61,268 nt of DNA, taken from contig AFXB01000002.1 in assembly GCA_000238815.2 (NCBI GenBank), positions 1 to 61,268 on the forward strand. The letters are read 5' to 3'. Each line of letters begins with the position of its first letter. Position 1 is the stretch's first letter. The notes below the pieces were generated by a model, which saw nothing but the letters and a program-made list of their open reading frames with translations, was not told the DNA's origin and did not search any database. Source of the stretch: SAR116 cluster alpha proteobacterium HIMB100 (GTDB lineage: Bacteria > Pseudomonadota > Alphaproteobacteria > Puniceispirillales > Puniceispirillaceae). Below, in pieces: positions 50,147 through 59,948 of the stretch. The translations under genes were made by a program, and so were the position numbers.

Positions 50147-51457
50147 TCAGCTTCTGGACTGGCGGACAGTTTCGGGCAGCCAAGTGGCCAATTCCGGCCA
50201 GATGACCAGGATGACCACCATCAACACCATCAACCCGACCATCGGGATGGCGGTTTTCGCAATATAAGAAATCTCATGTTTGGTCATACCCTGAAGCACA
50301 AACAGATTGAACCCGATAGGGGGTGTTACCTGTGCCATTTCAACCACAACAACAATGAAAATGCCAAACCAGATCACATCAATGCCAGCTTGGCGGATCA
50401 TAGGCTCAACAATGGCCATGGTCAGCACAACAGATGAAATACCATCCAAAAACATGCCCAGGATGATATAAAACACCGTCAGTGCAGCAATCAGCACAAT
50501 AGGGGATAAATCCATATTATCGATAAATCCGGCCAATGCGCGTGGCAGACCTGTAAAGCCCATTGACAGGGATAAGAAGGATGCCCCCATCAAAATCAGG
50601 GCAATCATGGCTGAGGTGCGGGTTGCCCCCATCAGGCTCTGTGTAAAGGTCTCAAAGGTCAGAGATCTCTGGGAAGCGGCAAGCAGCAAGGCCCCGACCA
50701 CCCCGACGGCAGCAGCTTCTGTGGCGGTGGCCCAGCCGAAATACATAGAGCCGATCACGACCATTACCAGCAGAATGACCGGAATCAAAAACCGGCTGTC
50801 TTTTATCACCTGCATCAGGCTTTGGCGGGGGGCTTGTTGTGGTCGCTCTGACGGGCGCAGATAATACCAGCCCACAATGTAGCTCATAAATAAACCAGCT
50901 AAGACCAGCCCTGGGATCACACCTGCCATAAACAGCTTTGTAATCGATTCGTTAATGGTCACACCATAAACAATCAGTGTTAATGACGGCGGGATCATCA
51001 ACCCCAATGTTGCCGCTCCGGCCAAAGTGCCAATGATCATATATTCAGGATAGCCCCGGCGGCGCAGTTCAGGAATGGACATTTTGCCAACTGTAGTCAA
51101 TGTCGCCGCAGACGATCCAGAAACGGCAGCAAATAGCGTACAGCCTGCGATATTCGTATGAAGCAATCCGCCCGGCAGATTCCGCATCCATGGAGCAAGC
51201 CCCCGGAACATATCTTCTGACAACCGTGTTCGATAGAGGATTTCCCCCATCCAAATGAACAAAGGCAGCGCAGTCAACGTCCAGCTGGAGGCCCCTGTCC
51301 AAATCGTGGTGATCATCGCATCACCTGCTGGACGAGAGGTAAACAGCTCCATACCCACCCAGGCAACCCCGATCAGCGCAAGACCGACCCAGACTGAGCT
51401 GCCCAACAGAGCGAACAGGACAAACAGAAACAGGCCGGTTGCATAAATCTCTGTCAT
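50147..51457 (-). CDS. dctM: TRAP transporter large permease (DctM)
   Basis: The 436-aa protein has about 12 TM segments. Characteristic parts are FIWMGEILYRTRLSEDMFRG, the region AAVSGSSAATLTTVGKMSIP, LGLMIPPSLTLIVYGV and MAQVTPPIGFNLFVLQGM. ATG 51457 overlaps the dctQ stop (ATGA) and has GGAG upstream. A longer frame to 51625 is rejected because it lies inside dctQ. The transporter uses a sodium or proton gradient. Confidence 0.93.
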   Translation of the reverse strand: MTEIYATGLFLFVLFALLGSSVWVGLALIGVAWVGMELFTSRPAGDAMITTIWTGASSWTLTALPLFIWMGEILYRTRLSEDMFRGLAPWMRNLPGGLLHTNIAGCTLFAAVSGSSAATLTTVGKMSIPELRRRGYPEYMIIGTLAGAATLGLMIPPSLTLIVYGVTINESITKLFMAGVIPGLVLAGLFMSYIVGWYYLRPSERPQQAPRQSLMQVIKDSRFLIPVILLVMVVIGSMYFGWATATEAAAVGVVGALLLAASQRSLTFETFTQSLMGATRTSAMIALILMGASFLSLSMGFTGLPRALAGFIDNMDLSPIVLIAALTVFYIILGMFLDGISSVVLTMAIVEPMIRQAGIDVIWFGIFIVVVVEMAQVTPPIGFNLFVLQGMTKHEISYIAKTAIPMVGLMVLMVVILVIWPELATWLPETVRQSRS

Positions 51458-52167
51458 TCTATCTTCTCCGCCTTCACCGCACTCTGGCCAGTTACCAGAA
51501 GACGGATCAGATAATCCCATAAACAAATCGCCAGCAGGATTGTGCCGACAGACATGACCAGCTGTGGTACCCAGACAGGTGTATAAATCCACGCCCCGTC
51601 TGACTGACTGAGCGTATCTGCCCATTTGGCAGGTGATGTACCCAGAAGGCTGATAATATCAACAGCCAGCTGCGGAATCTGGTCCTGACCTTGGGTACGG
51701 TCATTCAACATTTCAGACATGAAGTTTGTTTTCACCGCATATCGTGCAAAATAGGTTGCCGTCAACGCGCCGATAAATAGAGCAACGACATCCAGCCAAA
51801 AGCGCGTAAAGCCATTCAGATTGAGAAAAATCGATACCCGAATATGGGCGCCGCGGCTGAAGGCATGAGCCAACGCAAAAAATGAGGTGGCGGCCATTGC
51901 ATAGCCCGCAAATTCTGTTGAACCTTCAAAAGTAAAGCCAACCCATCGGGCAATCATCTGCCAGATGATAATCACCAATATTGAAATCATTGCCACTGCC
52001 GCAACCAGGCCAGAGGCCATATATAACCGATCGAGCACAGACCAGACCAAAGCGAACACCGGCATCAGGCGGCTTTTAAAAATATAGCTGAGCACAGCAA
52101 CGAGGCTCGGCAAGCCGAACAACCAAAAGGCCAGAGACAGCCCTGCAATGTCATACCAGTCATTCAT
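51454..52167 (-). CDS. dctQ: TRAP transporter small permease (DctQ)
   Basis: The 237-aa membrane protein has 4-5 hydrophobic segments and the DctQ-typical IIIWQMIARWVGFTFEGSTE followed by FAGYAMAATSFFALAHAFSR and GAHIRVSIFLNLN. It is longer than usual (about 160-180 aa) because of an extra N-terminal TM segment and an insertion between the last two helices. It is coupled to dctM by a 4-nt overlap and lies 79 nt downstream of dctP. Confidence 0.9.
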   Translation of the reverse strand: MNDWYDIAGLSLAFWLFGLPSLVAVLSYIFKSRLMPVFALVWSVLDRLYMASGLVAAVAMISILVIIIWQMIARWVGFTFEGSTEFAGYAMAATSFFALAHAFSRGAHIRVSIFLNLNGFTRFWLDVVALFIGALTATYFARYAVKTNFMSEMLNDRTQGQDQIPQLAVDIISLLGTSPAKWADTLSQSDGAWIYTPVWVPQLVMSVGTILLAICLWDYLIRLLVTGQSAVKAEKIE

Positions 52168-52246
52168 GAGACAATAAAATCAAGCGATCAGATAAGGCCC
52201 GCCTCTAGCCAACAGCCAGAAGCAGGCCCCATCATCAGGTGCCTGC

Positions 52247-53218
52247 TTACATTTTCTTGTAAGCGTCAACGATAGCCTGGCCGTCTGCGCCAACAGACGC
52301 CAACCAGTCAGCCTGCATCTTCGCGCCGATGGCCTTCAGCTCTTTCAAGAAACCAGGACCGGCATCTTCAACCTTCATGCCATTTGCTTCCAGCTGTTCA
52401 AAATACCAGCTTGCCAATTCAGCAGATTTTGCCGAACAGGCCGCGCCAGTTTCATCAGCTGCCTTGTGCAGTGCTGAACGGATATCTTCACTCAGGCCTT
52501 CATAGATACCTTTGTTGATAATCACATAGTTACGCGGCAACCAAGCATTGACCTTATAGTAATGGGTCAGATGTTCCCACACCTTACGGTCATAACCGGT
52601 CGACCCGGATGAGATAAAGGCCTCTGCGACACCTGTAGCCAGTGCCTGGCTCAGTTCAGCAGCTTCCACCTGAACAGGCAGCATCCCTAATTCTTTGGCA
52701 AAAGTAGCAGTTGCAGAATTATATGAACGGAATTTAATGCCTTGTGTATCTGCACTGGAGGTCACTTCTTTTTTGAAATAGAAGCCCTGACCCGGCCACG
52801 GGCATGTATAGAGCGCAACTAGATTCAAATCTGCCAGTTGGGCATTGACCTTATCTTTTGCGGCTGCCCACAACTTGTTATTATCTTCATAAGATGTGGC
52901 CAAAAATGGCAGGTTGTCCCATCCCAAAAGCGGGGCTTCATTCGCATGCGCGGACATAAACCGCTCCCCGATAGGCGCCTGGCCAGTTTGCACAGCCCGC
53001 TTGATCTCGCCGCCTTTAAACAGTGAACCACCCGGATGTGTGGTGATTTCCAGCTTGCCGCCTGTATAAGCTTTCACTTTTTCAGCAAAGATCACGCCAT
53101 GCTCTGAATGAAAGTTCGTCGCAGCATAAGCCATGGGCATATCCCACTTTTCCGCAACGGCCGCTGATGAGGCCATCAATGCGCCAGCCACAAGCCCTAA
53201 TCCGATTTTCAATTTCAT
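52247..53218 (-). CDS. dctP: TRAP transporter solute-binding protein (DctP)
   Basis: The 323-aa periplasmic receptor has a signal peptide (KLKIGLGLVAGALMASSAAVA, cleavage before EKW). The mature part has NFHSEHGVIFAEKVKAYTGG, IKRAVQTGQAPIGERF and IKFRSYNSATATFAKELGML, the last holding the conserved ligand-carboxylate-binding Arg. AGGGAGGA precedes the start. It follows the DadA-like gene by 87 nt. The ligand is presumably the amino- or imino-acid oxidised by DadA, though most TRAP receptors bind any carboxylate. Confidence 0.92.
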   Translation of the reverse strand: MKLKIGLGLVAGALMASSAAVAEKWDMPMAYAATNFHSEHGVIFAEKVKAYTGGKLEITTHPGGSLFKGGEIKRAVQTGQAPIGERFMSAHANEAPLLGWDNLPFLATSYEDNNKLWAAAKDKVNAQLADLNLVALYTCPWPGQGFYFKKEVTSSADTQGIKFRSYNSATATFAKELGMLPVQVEAAELSQALATGVAEAFISSGSTGYDRKVWEHLTHYYKVNAWLPRNYVIINKGIYEGLSEDIRSALHKAADETGAACSAKSAELASWYFEQLEANGMKVEDAGPGFLKELKAIGAKMQADWLASVGADGQAIVDAYKKM

Positions 53219-53305
53219 GAATTCCTCCCTGTAGATTATTTTTCATTCTCATTATCTGCGTCATAAGCTGACGTCTGCACGTCCCCTCTTTTGCGCAAAT
53301 CAGGA

Positions 53306-54541
53306 TCAAAACCGGTCAGGCAAATAGGGCGCCATATCCAGATTGACCGGATCTGCGGTGAGAAGACCTGCCATAATTCGACCTGTTTTCGCCCCCCCTG
53401 TCAAGCCGAGATGCTGATGACCAAAAGCGGTGAAAATCGTCTTGTCTGGCGTGACCTCGCCCAGCATCGGCAATGAATCAGTCAGTGCTGGCCTGTGCCC
53501 CATCCATTCTTCATACCGCTCAAAAGCTAAATCAGCGAACAGCTTTTCCACTCTTGATTTCAGCATTTTACGAGGCGGTAATTGTGGTTTAGCGCGCAAG
53601 CCCCCAAATTCAACCACACCTGCACAACGGATACGGCCATTCATAGGAGTGACCGCAAATTTTCCTGCAGCAACCATCATCGGATTGACCGGATAGCGTT
53701 CCGGCTCTACCAGTTCCAGATGATAGCCACGCTCGCTTTCAAGGGGCACTTTCAGGCCGAGACCTTCCAGTAAGGGACGTGACCATGCACCAGCTGTCAG
53801 CACCAGCTTGTCCGCAGATAGGCGACCTTGCGATGTGCGCACTTCCGGCCTGCCGTCATTGGCCTGTGTGATGTCATCCACCTCAGCGATCACAAGGTCA
53901 CCGCCCTGATCTGTAAAATGTTCTGCGAGCGCTTTCACATATGCTCCAGGATCACTGACCATGCCATGATGCTTGCATCTGACCACAGTGTGAAATTTGT
54001 CCGCATAAAGCGGATCAGTCCGCGCGTACTCTGATCCCGTTTCCACAACGAATTCAAGGCCGAACTGTTCACGCAGAGTCCAGCTTGCCTTATCAGCAAC
54101 AAAGGCGGCCTCGCTGTCATAGCCAAAACAATAATCAGCATCTTGAATAAAGGCCTGTGCTGGTGTCCCTTCTGCCAGACTGCGATGTTGCTGCACAGTG
54201 TCATAAATCAAGGGCAGCATGCCTTTTGCATAATGCGCGACATCATGTGCATTACATTTACGAAGATAAGCAGACAAAAACGGAATCAGGCGCGGCAAAT
54301 ACCGCCAGCGAACAAAGAGCGGCGAGTCTTTATCCAAAACCATGAACGGGGCTTTTTTCCACAAACCTGGCGTGGTCACCGGGATGATTGCTCCTGCCGC
54401 CAACACACCTGCATTGCCAAAAGATGTGCCGCTGGCAGGCCCTGACTTGTCGACCAGCGTGACATGCTGCCCTGCTCGCTGCAGCCAGATAGCTGTCGAA
54501 ACCCCAACAATCCCTGCGCCCACAACCATAATATGTGCCAT
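53306..54541 (-). CDS. FAD-dependent D-amino-acid dehydrogenase-like oxidoreductase (DadA family)
   Basis: The 411-aa protein has the FAD motif MVVGAGIVGVSTAIWLQRAG (residues 5-24), SGTSFGNAGVLAAGAIIPVT and the C-terminal FTAFGHQHLGLTGGAKTGRI, typical of DadA and D-hydroxyproline dehydrogenases. It oxidises a D-amino or imino acid to the 2-oxo acid. AAGGAGAGG supports the start. It opens the operon dadA-like, dctPQM, racemase, 2OG oxygenase, consistent with racemisation and then oxidation of an imported amino acid. Confidence 0.85.
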   Translation of the reverse strand: MAHIMVVGAGIVGVSTAIWLQRAGQHVTLVDKSGPASGTSFGNAGVLAAGAIIPVTTPGLWKKAPFMVLDKDSPLFVRWRYLPRLIPFLSAYLRKCNAHDVAHYAKGMLPLIYDTVQQHRSLAEGTPAQAFIQDADYCFGYDSEAAFVADKASWTLREQFGLEFVVETGSEYARTDPLYADKFHTVVRCKHHGMVSDPGAYVKALAEHFTDQGGDLVIAEVDDITQANDGRPEVRTSQGRLSADKLVLTAGAWSRPLLEGLGLKVPLESERGYHLELVEPERYPVNPMMVAAGKFAVTPMNGRIRCAGVVEFGGLRAKPQLPPRKMLKSRVEKLFADLAFERYEEWMGHRPALTDSLPMLGEVTPDKTIFTAFGHQHLGLTGGAKTGRIMAGLLTADPVNLDMAPYLPDRF

Positions 54542-54607
54542 AACCTCTCCTTAGTCTTCTTCATAAGGCCACAGCTCTTAGGCTGACGAAAACAACGCTG
54601 TTCTGCA

Positions 54608-54641
54608 ATAAAAAAACCCCCGGCACATATATGCCGAGGGC
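54608..54641 (-). terminator. Rho-independent terminator of the SulP gene
   Basis: On the minus strand a stem CCUCGGCA/UGCCGGGG (54617-54640) is followed by seven or more T (54608-54616). The stem comes immediately after the SulP stop at 54684 and before the dadA-like gene, so the two units are transcriptionally separated. Confidence 0.88.
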
Positions 54642-54683
54642 GATCTCATTCATATCTTACTCAGACCAAAATTGAGCGTTTGC

Positions 54684-56294
54684 TCATCCTTCTGCAGCAC
54701 CAAACACCCCTAATTTTACATCATAATCAACTGCCAACTCGTAATCAGGATCATCATCACTATCGATCATCAACTGGCCAGAACGACGAAGCAGACGATG
54801 GCAATCTCTGGTCAGGTGGCGCAGCTTCACTTGTTTACCTGCCTCATGATATTTCTGCGCAATATCCTCAATGGCTTGCAGCGCAGACTGATCCACAACC
54901 TTGGAGGCAGCGAAATCGATCACCACTAGAACTGGATCATCTTTCACTCGGAACAATTCACGAAATCCCGCGGTTGACCCAAAAAACAGAGGGCCTCTTA
55001 TCTCATAAACCAGGGCCCCCGCCTCACGCACAGATGGCCGTGTTGACGCAGAAATCTGCTTGGCCGCATTCCAGGCGTAAACAAGAGCTGACAGAATAAC
55101 GCCAACAACAACCGCAATCGCCAGATCTGCCATCACTGTCACAATTGTCACCACAATGATGACCAGCGCATCTGCTTTCGGCACTTTGAACAGCGTTTTA
55201 AAAGATGACCAGGCAAATGTGCCAATCACCACCATAAACATCACCCCGACCAAGGCGGCAATGGGTATTTGTTCAATCAGTGATGATGCGGCAAGTATAA
55301 TTGCCAGCAAAAACAAAGCAGCAGCTATTCCGGCGATACGGGTGCGCCCTCCGGATTTCACATTGATCATCGACTGGCCAATCATCGCACAGCCGCCCAT
55401 GCCGCCAAAAAAGCCTGTAACAAAATTAGAGGCTCCTTGCGCAATACATTCTTGTGACGCCCCGCCACGCTGTTCTGTCATCTCGCCCACAAGGTTCAGG
55501 GTAAGCAGACTTTCGATCAAACCAATGGAAGACAAAATTAGTGCGTAAGGCAGAATGATCACCAAGGTTTCCCATGTCAGCGGAACCTGAGGCACGGCGA
55601 AAACGGGCAGCCCGCCAGACAGGCTGGCCAGATCACCAACACGTGTAACATCCAAATCCAGAAAGACCACCACAGCACTGATCCCCATAATGGCTGCAAG
55701 CGGCGCCGGAATCAGCTTGGTTAATCGCGGGGCCAGCCAGATAATGACCATCGTCAACCCAACCAAGGCTAATGTCATCATCAGCTCAGGGCCGCTGATC
55801 CAGCTCTTCTCTCCTGAGGCGGTAACCGTTTTGAACTGTTCCAGCTGGGCAAGACCGATCACAATCGCCAGACCATTTACAAATCCCAGCATTACCGGAT
55901 GCGGAACCATCCGGATAAACTTGCCCCACCGCAGAAAGCCCGCAGTCAGTTGCATGACGCCCATCAGCACAACAGTCGCAAACAAATAATCGACACCATG
56001 CTGGCTCACCAATGAGACCATCACCACTGCCAATGCACCTGTTGCCCCTGAGATCATTCCCGGCCGGCCACCGATCAGAGCTGTGATCAGCCCAACAAAG
56101 AAAGCAGCATACAGCCCCACCAGCGGTTCAACGCCTGCAACAAATGAAAAAGCCACTGCCTCTGGGACAAGCGCCAGCGCGACCGTTAGCCCAGAAAGCA
56201 AATCAATCACCATCTGCCGCTTAGAGAGATATTGCGGCATAGCTGTTGAGCCAGCGCCATAGAGATAGGTAGTCAAATGAGAAAATACAGTCAT
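54684..56294 (-). CDS. SulP family anion transporter with STAS domain
   Basis: The 536-aa protein imports sulfate, bicarbonate or a dicarboxylate. Its membrane part (about 25-420) has the family motifs VALALVPEAVAFSFVAGVEP, ISGATGALAVVMVSLV, FVTGFFGGMGGCAMIGQSMI and NVKSGGRTRIAG. The STAS domain occupies about residues 435-520 (LVVIDFAASKVVDQSALQAI). Start choice is uncertain: an internal ATG (MPQYLSKRQM, residue 19) is equally plausible, as no SD is seen. It is monocistronic, ending at a clear terminator. Sulfate is an attractive guess given the sulfatase, but BicA-type transport cannot be excluded. Confidence 0.88.
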   Translation of the reverse strand: MTVFSHLTTYLYGAGSTAMPQYLSKRQMVIDLLSGLTVALALVPEAVAFSFVAGVEPLVGLYAAFFVGLITALIGGRPGMISGATGALAVVMVSLVSQHGVDYLFATVVLMGVMQLTAGFLRWGKFIRMVPHPVMLGFVNGLAIVIGLAQLEQFKTVTASGEKSWISGPELMMTLALVGLTMVIIWLAPRLTKLIPAPLAAIMGISAVVVFLDLDVTRVGDLASLSGGLPVFAVPQVPLTWETLVIILPYALILSSIGLIESLLTLNLVGEMTEQRGGASQECIAQGASNFVTGFFGGMGGCAMIGQSMINVKSGGRTRIAGIAAALFLLAIILAASSLIEQIPIAALVGVMFMVVIGTFAWSSFKTLFKVPKADALVIIVVTIVTVMADLAIAVVVGVILSALVYAWNAAKQISASTRPSVREAGALVYEIRGPLFFGSTAGFRELFRVKDDPVLVVIDFAASKVVDQSALQAIEDIAQKYHEAGKQVKLRHLTRDCHRLLRRSGQLMIDSDDDPDYELAVDYDVKLGVFGAAEG

Positions 56295-56467
56295 AAATAA
56301 AATACAAATTCAGGTGATAAAGAACAGGAACAAACCATCCCAGAGGGCTGAATGAAACAACTTAAGGTTAAGGAGATGCCGTTCCCCAGCCTCCAGTTTC
56401 GGAGATCTGTGTTTGTGCTGTCCTATATACAGCAAATCACCCATTTCGCCAGCACAGACTGGTGAAA

Positions 56468-57361
56468 TTATCCAGTTTTATGCTGCCCTTCTCGCATCGC
56501 TGTGGCGAGCACGGCACGATTTTCGGGAATATTACCTGAAAAATGTTCAGCAAGATTTAAATCAGCCACCATATCCTGATGTACAGCAATTGCTGTGGGC
56601 AGATAATTTGACAGGCCCAACTCATCCAGCGTCTTTGCCACTTCTCGCAACTCTGCTGCTCTGCGCCGACCATGTCTTGCGACACGTTCCATCACATAAT
56701 CTGCAAGACCAGGCATATCCTCAATACCAAGTGTTTTTCCTGCTGAGGTCAGGATTTCTGTGTCCAGTCCCTGACCTTGTGCGGCTGTCACACATTCACA
56801 CACCAAACTTTCCACCCCTTTTATCAGGACAGACCGTAACATTTTAACCAAACTGGCCTCGCCAATCGCCTCTCCGCGCCAGTCATAATCAAAGCCCAAC
56901 ATATCCAACATCGGTGTCAGCCGTGCCTTGTCGGGACCAGCAATCAATACAGGGGTTTTGTGCCCCCGCGGAGGGATGGGGGCCATAATCGCCATATCCA
57001 CATAAGACGCTCCGGTTGCACGCACCTGTTGAGCAATTTGCTTTTTGGTATTTGGTGAAATTGAATTCGCATCGACGAAAATATGATGCTCTGAAAGATA
57101 AGGACAAAGCTGCTCAGCCGCCATCACTGCGTTATCTGCAGTAACGACCGATATGATAATATCTGCATCAGAGGCCAGATGTCTGCGTTCAGAAACAGGC
57201 TGAAGCCCAATTTTACCAGACAAATCCAGCGCGGCATCTTTGCCGACAGCCCGGACATCAAACCCAACTACCGGCTGGTCAGAAACAGCGTAAAGTGATT
57301 GTGCTATCGCCTGTCCTGCCTCGCCACATCCCAAAAGTCCCATTCTGTAAGAGTGAACCAT
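56468..57361 (-). CDS. 6-phosphogluconate-dehydrogenase-like NAD-binding protein with DUF1932 domain
   Basis: The 297-aa protein has an N-terminal Rossmann fold (MGLLGCGEAGQAIAQSLYAV, residues 7-26), VDANSISPNTKKQIAQQV and VDMAIMAPIPPRGHKTPVLI, and a helical C-terminal DUF1932 domain with VKMLRSVLIKGVESLVCECV. It resembles beta-hydroxyacid dehydrogenases. In aromatic-degradation clusters such proteins are often next to LigJ/LigK homologues, but the exact reaction is unknown to me. The start is 6 nt after the dienelactone hydrolase stop. Confidence 0.82.
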   Translation of the reverse strand: MVHSYRMGLLGCGEAGQAIAQSLYAVSDQPVVGFDVRAVGKDAALDLSGKIGLQPVSERRHLASDADIIISVVTADNAVMAAEQLCPYLSEHHIFVDANSISPNTKKQIAQQVRATGASYVDMAIMAPIPPRGHKTPVLIAGPDKARLTPMLDMLGFDYDWRGEAIGEASLVKMLRSVLIKGVESLVCECVTAAQGQGLDTEILTSAGKTLGIEDMPGLADYVMERVARHGRRRAAELREVAKTLDELGLSNYLPTAIAVHQDMVADLNLAEHFSGNIPENRAVLATAMREGQHKTG

Positions 57362-57367
57362 CTGATG

Positions 57368-58051
57368 TTACCTGCCGATATATTTGTTTAAAAAACTGTC
57401 TGTGCGCTGGCGTGCAAGATTTGCATGTTCAGCACTGAACTGCCCGCGTTGATCACAATTAAACCCGTGATCAGCATCATAAAGATGAGAGATGACCTCT
57501 GGCTGAGCAGAAATGAATTTTTCAACGCCATCCAACGGAATAGAGGCATCTTTTTTGCCAAAATGCGTCATGACCGGACAGGTCGGTGTCATTGAGGATA
57601 AGGCTGGCAACTCTCCACCATAATAACAAACCGCCGCATCAATGCTGCGTTCAGATGAAACAGGTGCGCGACAGGCCATCCGCCAGGCGAGCGAGCCGCC
57701 CCAGCAATAGCCAATTACGCCACAGCTCATCTCAGGGTCAGTTAAGTTCAGCACATCTGCAATATCAGTCTCTGCCCTGCCATCCACCTGATCTTTTAAC
57801 GCCCGGCCCCTGGCAATGCCTTGCGCTGTATATGCCAGCTCAACATCTGGCTCAGCCGCGTCAAAAAGCGCTGGCGAGAGCACGTGCCAGCCCTGTTCAG
57901 CAAAACGATCGCAAACAGAGCGGATGTGACTGTTCAGACCGAAAATCTCTTGCAAAATTACAAGTCCGCCGCGCACCTGTTCTTGCGGTTTTGCTTCATA
58001 GACAGATAAATATTTGCCGTCACGAGTGGTTAATGTGAGCCGTTTTCCCAT
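57368..58051 (-). CDS. Dienelactone hydrolase family protein
   Basis: The 227-aa alpha/beta hydrolase has the catalytic triad Cys116 (GVIGYCWGGSLAWR), Asp168 (FGKKDASIPLD) and His195 (YDADHGFNCD), and the EIFGLNSHIRSVCDRFA segment of DLH. Cys as nucleophile is typical. Classical substrates are dienelactones from chlorocatechol, though many homologues have other lactones or esters. It sits in the lower 4,5-cleavage operon 35 nt after ligJ, where a hydrolysis of a pyrone- or lactone-like intermediate would fit. Confidence 0.87.
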   Translation of the reverse strand: MGKRLTLTTRDGKYLSVYEAKPQEQVRGGLVILQEIFGLNSHIRSVCDRFAEQGWHVLSPALFDAAEPDVELAYTAQGIARGRALKDQVDGRAETDIADVLNLTDPEMSCGVIGYCWGGSLAWRMACRAPVSSERSIDAAVCYYGGELPALSSMTPTCPVMTHFGKKDASIPLDGVEKFISAQPEVISHLYDADHGFNCDQRGQFSAEHANLARQRTDSFLNKYIGR

Positions 58052-58086
58052 TTATACAGCCTCCGCTTACTTACTCAGCTGACGGG

Positions 58087-59097
58087 TTAAACAGCCAGCC
58101 TGCTGAAAACCTGTCTGGCGTTACTGAAAAAAATCTGTTCTCTCTGCCCATCACTCAGCTTCTGATTACCATCAATATAGCGTTTGGTATCATCATAATA
58201 ATGATTAGTGCGGGGGTCTATTCCCCTGACCGCCCCAATCATCTCAGAGGCAAATAAAATATTCTTGGTCGGAATAACCTCAAGCAGCAAATCAATGCCA
58301 TCCTGGTGATAGACGCAAGTATCAAAATAGATATTGTTCAGCACCCGTTCATCTAAATCGCCAAGGCCCTTATCCTGGGCAATACCGCGGAACCGGCCCC
58401 AATGATAGGGCACCGCACCTCCGCCATGCGGGATAATGATTTTCAGTTCTGGAAAATCGACAAACACATCTGAGAACATCAGATGCACAAAGGCTGTCGT
58501 ATCTGCGCCCAGATAATAGCTTGAGGTTGTATCCAGTGAATGATGACAGGCACCGGACACATGGATCATGGCCGGCACGTCCAATTCAACCATCTTTTCA
58601 TAAAACGGATACCAGTATCTGTCGCCAAGCCGTGCGTCTTTCCAGAAGCCACCAGACGGGTCAGGATTTAAATTACAGCCAATAAAGCCCATCTGGTTCA
58701 CACAGCGCTCAAGCTCAGCAATACTGGTTTCAATTCCTGTCTCAGGGCTTTGTGGCAACTGGCAGACAGGCGCAAAATTATCAGGAAATAAATCACAGAC
58801 CCGGCGGATCAGATCATTCTGCTGTTCTGTCCAGGCTTGTGATGTGCTGGCATTACCCACATGATGTCCCATCCAGCTGGCACGAGGTGAGAAAATCGTC
58901 AGGTCGGTCCCTCGTTCTTTTTGCAGCTTGAGCTGATTGGTCTCAATCGTGTCTCTGATTTCATCATCAGACACAGCAATCACACCTCTTTCAAAAAGAT
59001 GATTGGAGTTTGCTTTTAAACTCTCTTTCTGCTGATTGCGATAGGCTTCAACCGCAGGCGGTGTGGTCGTGTAATGGCCATGACAGTCAATAATCAT
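58087..59097 (-). CDS. ligJ: 4-oxalomesaconate hydratase (LigJ-like amidohydrolase-fold enzyme)
   Basis: It adds water to 4-oxalomesaconate, giving 4-carboxy-4-hydroxy-2-oxoadipate. The 336-aa protein has the zinc motif [13 protein letters not shown] (His6, His8), [59 protein letters not shown] and [20 protein letters not shown], all strongly LigJ-like. ATG 59097 overlaps the aldolase stop (ATGA), which fixes the start; an upstream ATG at 59115 is unlikely. The next step is LigK, encoded just upstream. Confidence 0.92.
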   Translation of the reverse strand: MIIDCHGHYTTTPPAVEAYRNQQKESLKANSNHLFERGVIAVSDDEIRDTIETNQLKLQKERGTDLTIFSPRASWMGHHVGNASTSQAWTEQQNDLIRRVCDLFPDNFAPVCQLPQSPETGIETSIAELERCVNQMGFIGCNLNPDPSGGFWKDARLGDRYWYPFYEKMVELDVPAMIHVSGACHHSLDTTSSYYLGADTTAFVHLMFSDVFVDFPELKIIIPHGGGAVPYHWGRFRGIAQDKGLGDLDERVLNNIYFDTCVYHQDGIDLLLEVIPTKNILFASEMIGAVRGIDPRTNHYYDDTKRYIDGNQKLSDGQREQIFFSNARQVFSRLAV

Positions 59098-59825
59098 GTG
59101 ACCGTCTCTCTGCAATTTATGCCGTTAAACTCACCCAGCTCATCAAGACTGTCCACATATTCAAACCCTTCAGCTTCCAGACGGGTGCGCATGTTATACA
59201 GATCAAGACCAAGCTCTCCTTGAGCAAGCTTCTGTCTTTTTTCTTCTTCATTTTCGGTACGTGCTTCTGCTGCCGTCAGCGCAGTTTCCGCCATCGCGCG
59301 CGGCACAACACAAACCCCATCATCATCGCCAACAACCACATCTCCCGGAAACACCATCTGCCCGGCACAGATAATCGGCACATTTACCGCCCCAAGCGTG
59401 TTTTTCACTGTTCCTTTTGACGATACAGCCCGTGACCAGACCGGAAATGCCATATCTTTCAAATCTGCAACATCGCGCACACCTGCATCTATCACCAGCC
59501 CGACGACTCCCCGCGCCTGGGCAGATGTGGCGAGCAAATCCCCAAAAAAACCGTCTGTGTTTTCGCTTGTGCACCCGACCACCAGAACATCCCCCGGCTG
59601 GCATAGCTCGATTGCCACATGCACCATCCAGTTATCACCAGGCTGAGCCAGAATAGTGACAGCATTGCCAGCAATTTTTGCACCGGAGTAAATCGGTCGC
59701 ATATAGGGCTTCATAATCCCGATACGCCCCATTGCCTCATGCACTGTAGATGCACCCTGTCCCGCCAGACCTTCTACAAGGTCAAGTGGGGTGCGTTTGA
59801 TATTTTTTACAGCTACCGTTTTCAT
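59094..59825 (-). CDS. ligK: 4-carboxy-4-hydroxy-2-oxoadipate aldolase (LigK/ProA, RraA fold)
   Basis: It cleaves 4-carboxy-4-hydroxy-2-oxoadipate into pyruvate and oxaloacetate, and family members also decarboxylate oxaloacetate. The 243-aa protein has [60 protein letters not shown] and the Mg/pyruvate-binding [10 protein letters not shown], as in LigK rather than the RNase E regulator RraA (about 160 aa). It is coupled to ligJ by ATGA and is the first gene of ligK-ligJ-DLH-DUF1932. Confidence 0.92.
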   Translation of the reverse strand: MKTVAVKNIKRTPLDLVEGLAGQGASTVHEAMGRIGIMKPYMRPIYSGAKIAGNAVTILAQPGDNWMVHVAIELCQPGDVLVVGCTSENTDGFFGDLLATSAQARGVVGLVIDAGVRDVADLKDMAFPVWSRAVSSKGTVKNTLGAVNVPIICAGQMVFPGDVVVGDDDGVCVVPRAMAETALTAAEARTENEEEKRQKLAQGELGLDLYNMRTRLEAEGFEYVDSLDELGEFNGINCRETVT

Positions 59826-59885
59826 TTCAGCCTCTTTTTAACTCCGCTTTCATTAAGACCGCTCTTTGTTCTGTAAAATCCGGCT

Positions 59886-59898
59886 GGATTATCAATCC
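59886..59898. promoter_or_regulatory. Inverted repeat GGATT-ATC-AATCC upstream of ligK
   Basis: A 5-3-5 inverted repeat lies in the 123-nt ligK-tautomerase gap, about 61 nt before the ligK start. It is a weak candidate operator; no regulator gene is adjacent. Confidence 0.25.
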
Positions 59899-59948
59899 CT
59901 ATCAACATCAAAGCTCGCCTATTGAAATTGACGGAAACAGATTTGCGA

